The notes under the pieces: model-generated
The model's database searches: none
Told to the model about the DNA's origin: nothing
The model's input: only the letters and a program-made list of their open reading frames with translations
Source of the DNA: Streptomyces hyaluromycini
Lineage (GTDB): Bacteria > Actinomycetota > Actinomycetes > Streptomycetales > Streptomycetaceae
Length of the DNA stretch: 64,000 bases
Assembly: GCF_002217755.1 (NCBI RefSeq)
Contig: NZ_BCFL01000019.1
Coordinates: 310,001 to 374,000 of the forward strand
Direction: 5' to 3'
Shown: piece after piece, positions 34,065-41,444 of the stretch
How positions within the stretch are numbered: the first letter of the stretch is position 1
How the letters are laid out: every line of letters starts with the position of its first letter
Position numbers and translations under genes: made by a program

Positions 34065-36413
34065 GTGGTGGATCAGCTGACGCAGCACGATCCGCGGCGG
34101 ATCGGGCCGTTCGAGGTGCTGGGACGGCTGGGGGCCGGCGGCATGGGGCTGGTCTATCTGGCGCGCTCGGCGTCCGGCCGGCGCGTGGCGATCAAGACCG
34201 TCCGGACCGAGCTCGCCGAGGACCAGCTGTTCCGGGTCCGCTTCACCCGTGAGGTGGAGGCGGCCCGCGCGGTCTCCGGCTTCTACACGGCGGCCGTCGT
34301 CGACGCCGACCCGCGCGCGGCCGTGCCGTGGCTCGCGACCGCGTACGTGCCGGCGCCCTCCCTCGAAGAGATAGTGAACGACTGCGGCCCGCTCCCGGCC
34401 CAGGCGGTCCGCTGGCTCGCGGCGGGCGTCGCGGAGGCGCTCCAGTCGATCCACGGCGCCGGACTGGTCCACCGCGACCTCAAGCCCTCCAACGTCCTCG
34501 TCGTCGAGGACGGTCCCCGGGTCATCGACTTCGGTATCGCCTCCGGTGTCTCGAACACCCGGCTGACGATGACGAACGTCGCGGTCGGCACCCCCGCCTA
34601 CATGTCCCCGGAGCAGGCCAAGGACTCCCGCAGCGTCACCGGCGCGAGCGACGTCTTCTCCCTCGGCTCCATGCTCGTCTTCGCCGCCACCGGCCACCCG
34701 CCCTTCCACGGCGCCAACCCGGTCGAGACCGTCTTCATGCTGCTCCGCGAGGGTCCGGACCTCGAAGGCCTCCCGGACGAGCTCCGCCCCCTCATCGAGT
34801 CCTGCATGCAGATGGAGGCCGCCGCCCGCCCCAACCCGGCCGACCTCCAGGCCCAGCTCGCCCCCCACCTCTTCGGCTCCGGCTCCGACGACAGCGGTAC
34901 GGCGTCCGCCTGGCTGCCCGAGAAGGCGGTCGGGCTGATCGAGTCCCGCCGCGGCGGCCGCCCGGCGGTGAAACCCTCCGCCGGCCCGTCCGGCGCCCGC
35001 AGCGCCGGCCGTCTCCCGGTCCCGCCGCCGCCCTCCTACGACCCCGTGGTCCCGGCCCCGGTCCCCGTCGGCGCCCCCGGCCCCGACCCCGGGCCGGTCC
35101 GGCTCGCCGGCGCCCAGGTGCCGATCGGCCCCGGCCCGCGCGTCGCCGACGCCCGCGCCGCCGCCGTGAAGGCACCGCCGCCCGAGGCCGGCCTGGTGGC
35201 CAGCTGGTCCCGCCCGCACCCCGGCGTCAACGGCGCCGACCCCGCCGTACCGCCGGTCCCCGGCCTGCCCCCGGAGACGGCGTCCGGCTGGCGGCCCTGG
35301 CGGTTCCGGATGTCCAACGACGTCTGGGGCACCCCGTCCGTCGACGGCGACCTCGTCTACGTCACCTCCTTCGAGGTACACGCCCTCGACGTGGCCACCG
35401 GCCGCCGCCGCTTCAAGACCCGGGACGTCGCCTGGTCCATGGCGGTCGCGGACGGCCGTATCCACGCCTCCGACGGTCCCACCCTGTTCGCCCTGGAGGC
35501 CCGCGAGGGCGGCGACCTGTGGCGGCTGTCCACCGACGCCTGGGTGTACGCCCTCAAGGCCGACCGCGGCACCCTCGTCACCGGCACCCGGGGCGGCGGC
35601 GTCCAGGGCTGGGAGGCCTCCAACGGGCAGAAACTCTGGGAGCTGTCCGGCGCCCAGACCGACTTCGAGACCCCCGAGTCCGGCCCCTCCCTGCACGAGG
35701 GCACGGTCTACGTCTGGCAGGACGCGCGCCTGCGTGCGCTGGACGCCCGCACCGGCGACGAACGCTGGTCCTACCCGATCGGCGACGCGGCCTCCTGCGG
35801 CGGCGTCCCGGTCCGCCTCACGCACGCCGACGACGGCTTCGTGTACGCCTCCGCGGGCACCCGCGTGATCGCCCTCGACACCGCGACGGGCCGGGTCCGC
35901 TGGCACTTCGAGGCCCCGGCCGTCTTCCTCTCCCCGCCCGCCTACGTACCCGGCCCCGCCGTCGCCGGCGGCGGCATCTACCTCGCCGACTACCTCGGCA
36001 CCGTCTACGCCCTCGACGCCACCGACGGCCGCGACCGCTGGCGCATCGCGACGGAGGCCCGCGCCTCCGTCGAGCCGGTACTCGTCGCCGCCGGCCACGT
36101 CCACGTCGGCAGCGGCAAGGGGCTGTACACCCTGGACGCGGTCACCGGTACGCCCAAGTGGCGCTTCCAGGCGGGCGGCGATGTCGTGGGCGCCCCGGCG
36201 GTCGCCGAGGGCCGCATCCACTTCGGCTCCACCGACCACCTCCTCTACACCCTGAAGGCCGACGACGGCCGGCTGCGCTGGAAGCTGGCCACGGGCGGCG
36301 AGATCACCGGGTCACCGGTGGTGCGGGACGGGGTGGTGTACGCGTGCAGCAAGGACCGCTGCGTGTACGCCTTGGACGCCGAGAAGGGCACCGGAACGGC
36401 GCGGACCGCTTGA
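34065..36413 (+). CDS. afsK: Serine/threonine protein kinase AfsK
   Basis: 782 residues. The kinase domain (about 14-270) has LGAGGMGLVYLA, the lysine in RVAIKTV, the catalytic loop VHRDLKPSNVL, DFGIASG and the GTPAYMSPEQA loop. A Pro/Ala-rich linker (about 300-400) leads to a C-terminal PQQ-type beta-propeller repeat region (repeats such as VYALDATDGRDRWRI) to the end. No transmembrane helix is visible. The sequence closely matches remembered S. coelicolor AfsK (799 residues), which autophosphorylates and phosphorylates AfsR to switch on antibiotic production. GTG 34065 follows GGGGAGG; the frame open to 33906 lacks protein character. It lies after the KbpA-like gene and converges with the afsS-afsR side. 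Confidence 0.93.
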   Translation: MVDQLTQHDPRRIGPFEVLGRLGAGGMGLVYLARSASGRRVAIKTVRTELAEDQLFRVRFTREVEAARAVSGFYTAAVVDADPRAAVPWLATAYVPAPSLEEIVNDCGPLPAQAVRWLAAGVAEALQSIHGAGLVHRDLKPSNVLVVEDGPRVIDFGIASGVSNTRLTMTNVAVGTPAYMSPEQAKDSRSVTGASDVFSLGSMLVFAATGHPPFHGANPVETVFMLLREGPDLEGLPDELRPLIESCMQMEAAARPNPADLQAQLAPHLFGSGSDDSGTASAWLPEKAVGLIESRRGGRPAVKPSAGPSGARSAGRLPVPPPPSYDPVVPAPVPVGAPGPDPGPVRLAGAQVPIGPGPRVADARAAAVKAPPPEAGLVASWSRPHPGVNGADPAVPPVPGLPPETASGWRPWRFRMSNDVWGTPSVDGDLVYVTSFEVHALDVATGRRRFKTRDVAWSMAVADGRIHASDGPTLFALEAREGGDLWRLSTDAWVYALKADRGTLVTGTRGGGVQGWEASNGQKLWELSGAQTDFETPESGPSLHEGTVYVWQDARLRALDARTGDERWSYPIGDAASCGGVPVRLTHADDGFVYASAGTRVIALDTATGRVRWHFEAPAVFLSPPAYVPGPAVAGGGIYLADYLGTVYALDATDGRDRWRIATEARASVEPVLVAAGHVHVGSGKGLYTLDAVTGTPKWRFQAGGDVVGAPAVAEGRIHFGSTDHLLYTLKADDGRLRWKLATGGEITGSPVVRDGVVYACSKDRCVYALDAEKGTGTARTA

Positions 36414-36480
36414 GCGCGCCGTAGGGGTGCGCGCCGTGGGGTCACTGCGGCGCCGCGGGGGCTTGTCGCGCAGTTCCCCG

Positions 36481-36648
36481 CGCCCCTGGGTTGGCTGTCG
36501 CCTTGTCGGCTGCGAGGTGCTGGTCGCGCCCGCGCGGCGGAGCCGCAGTTCGGATACGGCCCCGCGCCCCTGGGTTGGCTGTCGCCTTGTCGGCTGTGAG
36601 GTGCTGGTTGTGCCCGTGCGGTGGAGCCGCAGTTCGGATGCAGTCCCG
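36481..36648. repeat. 84-bp direct repeat (two copies)
   Basis: Two consecutive copies start at 36481 and 36565 with CGCCCCTGGGTTGGCTGTCG and run through GGAGCCGCAGTTCGGAT. They differ at a handful of bases. The flanking 36414-36900 gap otherwise holds further pieces of the dispersed GTCGCGCAGTTCCCCGCG repeat and hairpins, and no gene. Confidence 0.88.
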
Positions 36649-36676
36649 CGCCCCTAAAGGAAGGGGCGCTGCACCG

Positions 36677-36694
36677 GCGCCCCTTTAGGGGCGC
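36677..36694. terminator. Bidirectional hairpin between convergent afsK and catabolic block
   Basis: GCGCCCC-TTTA-GGGGCGC, preceded by a related stem at about 36648-36668 on the same theme. It lies between the 3' ends of afsK (36413) and the enoyl-CoA hydratase (36901), so it can end both transcripts. Confidence 0.65.
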
Positions 36695-36900
36695 GGGGAA
36701 CTGCGTGAACGGCCACGACGTAGCCGCAGGCGCCCGGCGGCATCAAGTGGCACTCTCTTCGGCGCTTCGGCGCTGCCCGGGACGGCCGTCGTACCAGTTG
36801 GTCGCACGGAAGGGCTGCGCACGGCGGCCGCCGCTCGGGGTGGGAGTCGGCTCCCACAGCGAACGGTACGCCCGGGCTCCCCGCGCCGCCACGTGGTGCC

Positions 36901-37674
36901 TCAGCGGGTACGAGGAGCCGTACGCGGCCGGTCGGCGAACAGCTCCGCCTGCCGCTCGTCGGGCAGGTTGCCCAGGCTGATCAGGTGCGGCGCCTGGGCC
37001 CACCCCCGCTCCCGCGCCGCCTCCTTCGCCGCCCACAGCGCCCGCACGCTCCCCTGCACCCCCTCCGTCGGATACCCGGCGATGACGGAAGCGCACCGCA
37101 CGGCCGCCTCCAACGCCCTCCCGGCGGCCGTCACTTCCGACACCAGGCCCACCTCGTACGCCCGCCGGGCCGAGACCCGCTCGGCGTTGCCCATCAGCAC
37201 CATCCGGGCCACCTCCCCGTACGGCATCCGCTGCGCCATCAGCACCGACTCGTACGCGCTGACCATGCCGTAGGAGGTGTGCGGGTCGAAGAAGGCCGCG
37301 GTCTCGTCGGCGATGACGAAGTCGCACTCGCCCAGCAGGTAGAAGGCACCCCCGCAGGCCATCCCGGCCACCGCGGCGAGCACCGGTTTCCACAGGTCGT
37401 TCGACTTGGGGCCGATCGCGATCAGCGGATCGTCCTGGCTGTACGGCGACGACGGCTGCGGTACGACGGCGTCCCGGTCGAGACCGGTGCTGAAGGCCCG
37501 CCCGCCGGCCCCGGTGAGGACGACCGCCCGTACGGCGTCGTCGAAGCGCAACGCCCGCCAGGCGGAAGAGAGTTCGGTGGCCGTCGCGAGGTCGACGGCG
37601 TTGAGCCGCTCGGGCCGGTCGAGGGTCAGGACGCAGACCCCGCTCTCCTTGTCCGTGTCCAGGCGCAGGCTCAC
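36901..37674 (-). CDS. Enoyl-CoA hydratase/isomerase family protein
   Basis: 257 residues of the crotonase superfamily. The first oxyanion segment is GGRAFSTGLDRDAV and the second AAVAGMACGGAFYLLGECDFVIA; FFDPHTSYGMVSAYESVLMA replaces the usual catalytic-Glu stretch, so the exact reaction is open. GTG 37674 overlaps the DUF35 stop (GTGA). It is the last gene of the Ltp-DUF35-crotonase operon read from the operator at 39282. The same trio (thiolase fold, DUF35, hydratase) occurs in side-chain degradation of sterols. Confidence 0.85.
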   Translation of the reverse strand: MSLRLDTDKESGVCVLTLDRPERLNAVDLATATELSSAWRALRFDDAVRAVVLTGAGGRAFSTGLDRDAVVPQPSSPYSQDDPLIAIGPKSNDLWKPVLAAVAGMACGGAFYLLGECDFVIADETAAFFDPHTSYGMVSAYESVLMAQRMPYGEVARMVLMGNAERVSARRAYEVGLVSEVTAAGRALEAAVRCASVIAGYPTEGVQGSVRALWAAKEAARERGWAQAPHLISLGNLPDERQAELFADRPRTAPRTR

Positions 37675-38084
37675 GACCGCTCCAGGACCCACTGCGGGAG
37701 ACCGTCCGCGAAGACCGCCTGCACCCGGGCCCCGATCCGGATCCGGTCCAGGGGGAGGGAGTTGAGCGGCGCCCCGGCCTCGCTCACCACGTTCCCCACC
37801 AGCCGCACCCGGGGCGCGTCGTCCAGCTCCACGACGACGACGTTGTACGGCGCCTGCGCCGCGTACTCGGGGAGCAGCGGCGGATGCGGGACGACGTACG
37901 ACCAGATCCGCCCCCGCCCGCTCGTCGGCCGCCACTCGCTCGCGAAGGACTGGCAGTGCGGGCAGCAGGGCCGGGGCGGGAAGCGGGGCTCGTGGCAGTC
38001 GGCGCAGGTCTGGACGCGGAGTTCGCCGCGGGCCGCGTACTCCCAGAAGGGGGCGCCGTCGGTGTCGGTGGCCGGTCGCAGCAT
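37671..38084 (-). CDS. DUF35 OB-fold/zinc-ribbon protein, partner of adjacent Ltp
   Basis: 137 residues. Zinc ribbon: VQTCADCHEPRFPPRPCCPHC (about 25-45), followed by the OB domain (GRGRIWSYVVPHPP; APYNVVVVELDD). It lies 1 bp after the Ltp-like gene and overlaps the hydratase start by 4 bp, so the three are co-translated. In mycobacterial ChsH2-Ltp2, the DUF35 domain is needed for aldolase activity; the tight coupling here supports the same kind of complex. Confidence 0.9.
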   Translation of the reverse strand: MLRPATDTDGAPFWEYAARGELRVQTCADCHEPRFPPRPCCPHCQSFASEWRPTSGRGRIWSYVVPHPPLLPEYAAQAPYNVVVVELDDAPRVRLVGNVVSEAGAPLNSLPLDRIRIGARVQAVFADGLPQWVLERS

Positions 38085-38085
38085 C

Positions 38086-39249
38086 TCAGCTCCGGTTGGT
38101 GAGGAGGAGGGCGGAGGTCGGGACGCCCTCGCCGGCGGTGACCAGGCAGGTGGCGGCGCCCGGCACCTGGGCGGTACTGGTGCCGCGCAGCTGCTTGACG
38201 CCTTCGGTGATGAGGTTGAACCCGTGGACGTAGGCCTCGCTGAGACCGCCGCCGCCGGTGTTGAGGGGCAGCCGCCCCCCGATCTCCAGGGCGCCCCCCT
38301 CCGTGAACGCCCCGCCCTCCCCCCGCCCGCAGAAGCCGTACCCCTCCAGGGAGAGCGGTATGAGGGCGGTGAACGCGTCGTAGATCTGGGCGACGTCGAC
38401 GTCGCCCGGGGTGAGATCGGCGTGCTTCCACAGGTGACGGGCGGCGGTCCAGGCGGGGCCGGTGAGGGGGTCGTCGTTCCAGTAGTTGACCATGCCGTGG
38501 TGCTGGGCGGGGAGGCCCTGGGCGGCCGAGTGGACGTAGACGGGCCTGCGCCGGCAGTCCCGGGCGCGTTCGCTGCTCACGACCACACAGGCCAGCGCGC
38601 CGTCCGTCTCCAGGCAGTTGTCGAAGAGGCAGAGGGGCTCGCTGATCCACCGGGAGGTCATGTACATCTCGCGGGTGAGGGGACGGTCGTACATCACGGC
38701 GGCGGGATTCTGGTTCGCCCGGTTGCGGCAGGCGAGGGCGACGTTGAACAGGTGATCCCGGGTGGCGCCGTACGCGTGCATGTAGCGCCGCGTGAGCATG
38801 GCTATCTCATCCGCGGGCCGGAGCAGGCCGAAGGGCCGGGTCCACTGGGCGGGGGTCGGGAGCTGGACGGTGGTGTTGGTCCAGGGGCGGGGGCCGGAGC
38901 CGCGTTTGCGCGACCGCCATGCCACGCCCACGCTCGCCTGCCCGCTCGCGATCGCCGCGGCGAGATGCGCGACCGTGGCACACGAGCCGCCCCCGCCGTA
39001 CCCCACCTTGCTGAAGAAGGTCAGATCCCCGAAGCCGACCGCCTTGGCCAGCTCCACCTCGTCGGTCTCCTCCATGGTGAAGGAGGCGAGGGCGTCGACC
39101 TCGCCGGGGGCGATGCCGGCGTCGTCGAGGGCGGCGAGGACGGCCCGGCAGGCGAGGGTCTTCTCGTCCTCGCCGAGCTGTTTGGCGAAGGGGGTCTGCC
39201 CGATCCCGACGATGGCGGTGGCGTCCTTGATGCCCCTGAGACCGGCCAT
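38086..39249 (-). CDS. Thiolase-fold lipid-transfer protein (Ltp2-like)
   Basis: 387 residues, thiolase superfamily. Key stretches are KVGYGGGGSCATVAHLAAAI (about 82-101), LCLFDNCLETDGALACVVVS, VAQIYDAFTALIPLSLEGYGFCGRGEGG and NTGGGGLSEAYVHGF. A Cys is near the nucleophile position (GGSCATV) but the degradative-thiolase context NxxCxSG is missing. The fused DUF35 partner directly downstream points to an Ltp2-type retro-aldolase, inferred. ATG 39249 start; the promoter region is shared with the divergent FadD3-like gene and carries two operators. Confidence 0.87.
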   Translation of the reverse strand: MAGLRGIKDATAIVGIGQTPFAKQLGEDEKTLACRAVLAALDDAGIAPGEVDALASFTMEETDEVELAKAVGFGDLTFFSKVGYGGGGSCATVAHLAAAIASGQASVGVAWRSRKRGSGPRPWTNTTVQLPTPAQWTRPFGLLRPADEIAMLTRRYMHAYGATRDHLFNVALACRNRANQNPAAVMYDRPLTREMYMTSRWISEPLCLFDNCLETDGALACVVVSSERARDCRRRPVYVHSAAQGLPAQHHGMVNYWNDDPLTGPAWTAARHLWKHADLTPGDVDVAQIYDAFTALIPLSLEGYGFCGRGEGGAFTEGGALEIGGRLPLNTGGGGLSEAYVHGFNLITEGVKQLRGTSTAQVPGAATCLVTAGEGVPTSALLLTNRS

Positions 39250-39281
39250 GTGCCCGCACCTCCACGGCTGTCGCGGCTTGC

Positions 39282-39321
39282 TGACAGGTCGTCAGGCTAC
39301 AGCTAATCTGACGGTCAGTCA
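39282..39321. promoter_or_regulatory. Regulon operator pair between Ltp2-like and FadD3-like genes
   Basis: TGACAGGTCGTCA at 39282-39294 lies 32 bp upstream of the Ltp start; TGACGGTCAGTCA at 39309-39321 lies 24 bp upstream of the ligase start. Centres are 27 bp apart. Confidence 0.75.
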
Positions 39322-39345
39322 GCTATGCGTCCGGGGAGGCCGGTT

Positions 39346-40938
39346 GTGCGCGGTGACATGGAGTGGGGGACCGTTCCGGGACTGGTGCGGTCGGCGGCGA
39401 AGCGGTACGCGGACGTCGAGGCGGTGGTGGACGGCCGGACCCGGATCACGTACGCGGAACTGGGCGCCCGGGTGGAACGGGCGGCGGCCGCGTGCATCGC
39501 CTCCGGTGTGGAGACGGGCGACCGGGTGGGGATCTGGGCGCCGAACTCCCTGGACTGGATCGTCGCGGCACTGGGCGCGGTGTCGGCGGGCGGGGTGCTG
39601 GTCCCGCTGAACACCCGCTTCAAGGGAACAGAGGCGGCGGACGTGCTGCGCCGCAGCGGGGCCCGGCTGCTGTTCGTGACGGGGACCTTCCTGGGGACCT
39701 CGTACGTGGCGTCGCTGCGGAGGGCGGCGGGGGAGGGGGACGGGAGCGGCCCCCTCCCGAGCCTGCCGTCCCTGCGGGACGTGGTGGTGCTGTCCGAGGA
39801 CGCGCCCGTCGACTTCCGTACCTGGAAGGACTTCCTGGCGGCCGGGGAGGGGGTCGCCGCCGCTGAAGTCGCCGCCCAATCCGCCGAGTTGGACGGCTCC
39901 CGCCTCTCCGACATCATCTTCACCTCCGGTACGACGGGCCGCCCGAAGGGTGCGATGATCACCCACGCGCAGACCCTGCGGGCGTACGAGATCTGGGCGG
40001 ACCTGGCGGGCCTGCGCACCGGCGACCGCTACCTGATCGTCAACCCCTTCTTCCACACCTTCGGTTACAAGGCCGGGGTGATCGCGTGCCTGATGCGCGG
40101 GGCGACGATGATCCCGCAGCCGGTGTTCAACGTGGCGACGGCCCTCGCGAACATCGCGTCGGAGCGGGTGTCGGTCCTCCCCGGCCCCCCGACCCTCCAC
40201 CAGTCCCTCCTCGACCATCCGGCCCGCGACACCCACGACCTCTCCGCCCTGCGGCTGGTGGTGACGGGGGCGGCGGTCGTACCCCTCCTCCTCGTCGAGC
40301 GCCTGCGCGGCGAACTCGGCGTCGAGACGGTGCTGACCGCCTACGGCCTCTCCGAGGCGAGCGGGATCGTGACGATGTGCCGCCGGGGCGACGACCCGAC
40401 GGTGATCGCGTCGACGTCGGGCCGGGCGATCCCCGGCACGGAGGTACGGGTGGACGGGCTGCCCGGCGAACCCGGGGAGGTCCTGGTCCGCGGCTTCAAC
40501 GTGATGCGCGGCTACTACGAGGACCCGGCGGCGACGGCCGGAACCCTGACGCCGGACGGCTGGCTGCGCACGGGCGACATCGGCGTCCTCGACCCGGCCG
40601 GCAACCTCCGCATCACCGACCGCCTGAAGGACATGTTCATCGTCGGCGGCTTCAACGCCTACCCGGCGGAGATAGAGCAGCTCCTCGGCCTCCACCCGGA
40701 CGTGGCCGACGTGGCGGTGATCGGCGTACCGGACGCGCGACTGGGCGAGGTCGGCAGGGCCTTCGTGGTCCGGCGGCAGGGGGCGGTACTGACGGCCGAC
40801 GACCTCATCGCCTGGGCACGGCGCGAGATGGCGAACTACAAGGTCCCGCGGACGGTGGAGTTCGTGGCGGAGCTGCCACGGAACGCGAGCGGGAAGGTGG
40901 TGAAGGGGGAACTGCGGGCCGGCGGGCCCAGGCTGTAG
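39346..40938 (+). CDS. FadD3-like acyl-CoA ligase (AMP-forming)
   Basis: 530-residue adenylate-forming ligase. A3-type P-loop TSGTTGRPKGAMITH (about 200), NPFFHTFGYKAGVIACL, A5 TAYGLSEASG, A7 GWLRTGD and A8 YPAEIE are all present, and the catalytic Lys is in PRNASGKVVKGEL. The NPFFHxFGYKAG stretch and overall length match FadD3, which activates the propanoate side chain of the steroid C/D-ring intermediate HIP in actinobacteria. Whether this enzyme uses HIP or a terpenoid acid cannot be told. GTG 39346 has GGGGAGG 6 nt upstream, better than ATG 39325, which sits almost on the operator. Confidence 0.83.
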   Translation: MRGDMEWGTVPGLVRSAAKRYADVEAVVDGRTRITYAELGARVERAAAACIASGVETGDRVGIWAPNSLDWIVAALGAVSAGGVLVPLNTRFKGTEAADVLRRSGARLLFVTGTFLGTSYVASLRRAAGEGDGSGPLPSLPSLRDVVVLSEDAPVDFRTWKDFLAAGEGVAAAEVAAQSAELDGSRLSDIIFTSGTTGRPKGAMITHAQTLRAYEIWADLAGLRTGDRYLIVNPFFHTFGYKAGVIACLMRGATMIPQPVFNVATALANIASERVSVLPGPPTLHQSLLDHPARDTHDLSALRLVVTGAAVVPLLLVERLRGELGVETVLTAYGLSEASGIVTMCRRGDDPTVIASTSGRAIPGTEVRVDGLPGEPGEVLVRGFNVMRGYYEDPAATAGTLTPDGWLRTGDIGVLDPAGNLRITDRLKDMFIVGGFNAYPAEIEQLLGLHPDVADVAVIGVPDARLGEVGRAFVVRRQGAVLTADDLIAWARREMANYKVPRTVEFVAELPRNASGKVVKGELRAGGPRL

Positions 40939-41020
40939 CCGACCGGGCTTGAACACACGTCGGCCGCGACGGCTCCCCCTCCGCGCCGCCGCGGCCGTTC
41001 CCCGTCCCGGTGTGGTCCTG

Positions 41021-41218
41021 TCAGGCGGTCTCGCCCGTGGCGTGGATGTTGTCGGCGTGGATGTTGGCCGTGCCGGCCTCCGCCGTCTCCTCGTCCGCCT
41101 CGAACGGGTTCCCGGTCGCCAGCGGCTCGCTCGTCGCGTGGATGTTGTCCGTGGTGACGGTCGTCTCGTCCTCGGTGCTCGTCGCGTGGATGTTGTCGGT
41201 GCTGTTGCCGTTGCTCAT
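41021..41218 (-). CDS. afsS: AfsS-like small sigma-like regulator with NIHA repeats
   Basis: 65 residues containing a fourfold motif: TDNIHAT at 7-13, TDNIHAT at 23-29, ANIHA at 51-55 and DNIHATG at 56-62, with acidic/Thr-rich spacers. S. coelicolor AfsS (63 residues) carries three T-DNHMP-type repeats and lies directly downstream of afsR, whose product activates it. Size, position, strand and repeat design agree, although the motif itself differs (NIHAT rather than NHMPA). ATG 41218 has AGGGGAGG 6-8 nt upstream. Function in S. coelicolor: raises antibiotic pathway activators; its biochemistry is unknown. Confidence 0.85.
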   Translation of the reverse strand: MSNGNSTDNIHATSTEDETTVTTDNIHATSEPLATGNPFEADEETAEAGTANIHADNIHATGETA

Positions 41219-41386
41219 GTTCACTGCCTCCCCTGACAGTTCGGTGCCTTGACATGGACCGCCTGTCCGGCGGCTCCCCCGAGCCCGCCGGACAGGCATG
41301 GTGACCGCTCACCGTAGTGCAACGGTCCAGGTCGCCCCGTCTGCCCCCCGACGCGGCGGAACGACACCACGAGAGTGACGGACGGC

Positions 41387-41404
41387 GATAAACGAACGAT
41401 GAAC
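41387..41404 (-). promoter_or_regulatory. Heptamer direct repeats upstream of afsS (AfsR/PhoP-type site)
   Basis: On the minus strand GTTCATC (41398-41404) and GTTTATC (41387-41393) are direct repeats spaced exactly 11 bp apart, the spacing SARP proteins prefer. They lie about 170 bp upstream of the AfsS-like start and 41 bp after the afsR stop. In S. coelicolor, AfsR and PhoP compete at overlapping GTTCATC-type repeats before afsS. A matching -10 box could not be fixed. Confidence 0.6.
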
Positions 41405-41444
41405 GTCCGGGCAGGCCTTTCTGCCCGCCCGGCTGCCCCCCGGG

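Noticed and set aside
36649..36700. Small ORFs in the 36414-36900 gap
   Set aside because: They consist of repeat sequence, lack ribosome sites and match no family pattern.
41021..41299. Reading the NIHAT peptide as a RiPP or pheromone precursor
   Set aside because: No modification enzyme, protease or exporter lies next to it, and position after afsR with AfsS-like repeats gives a simpler explanation.
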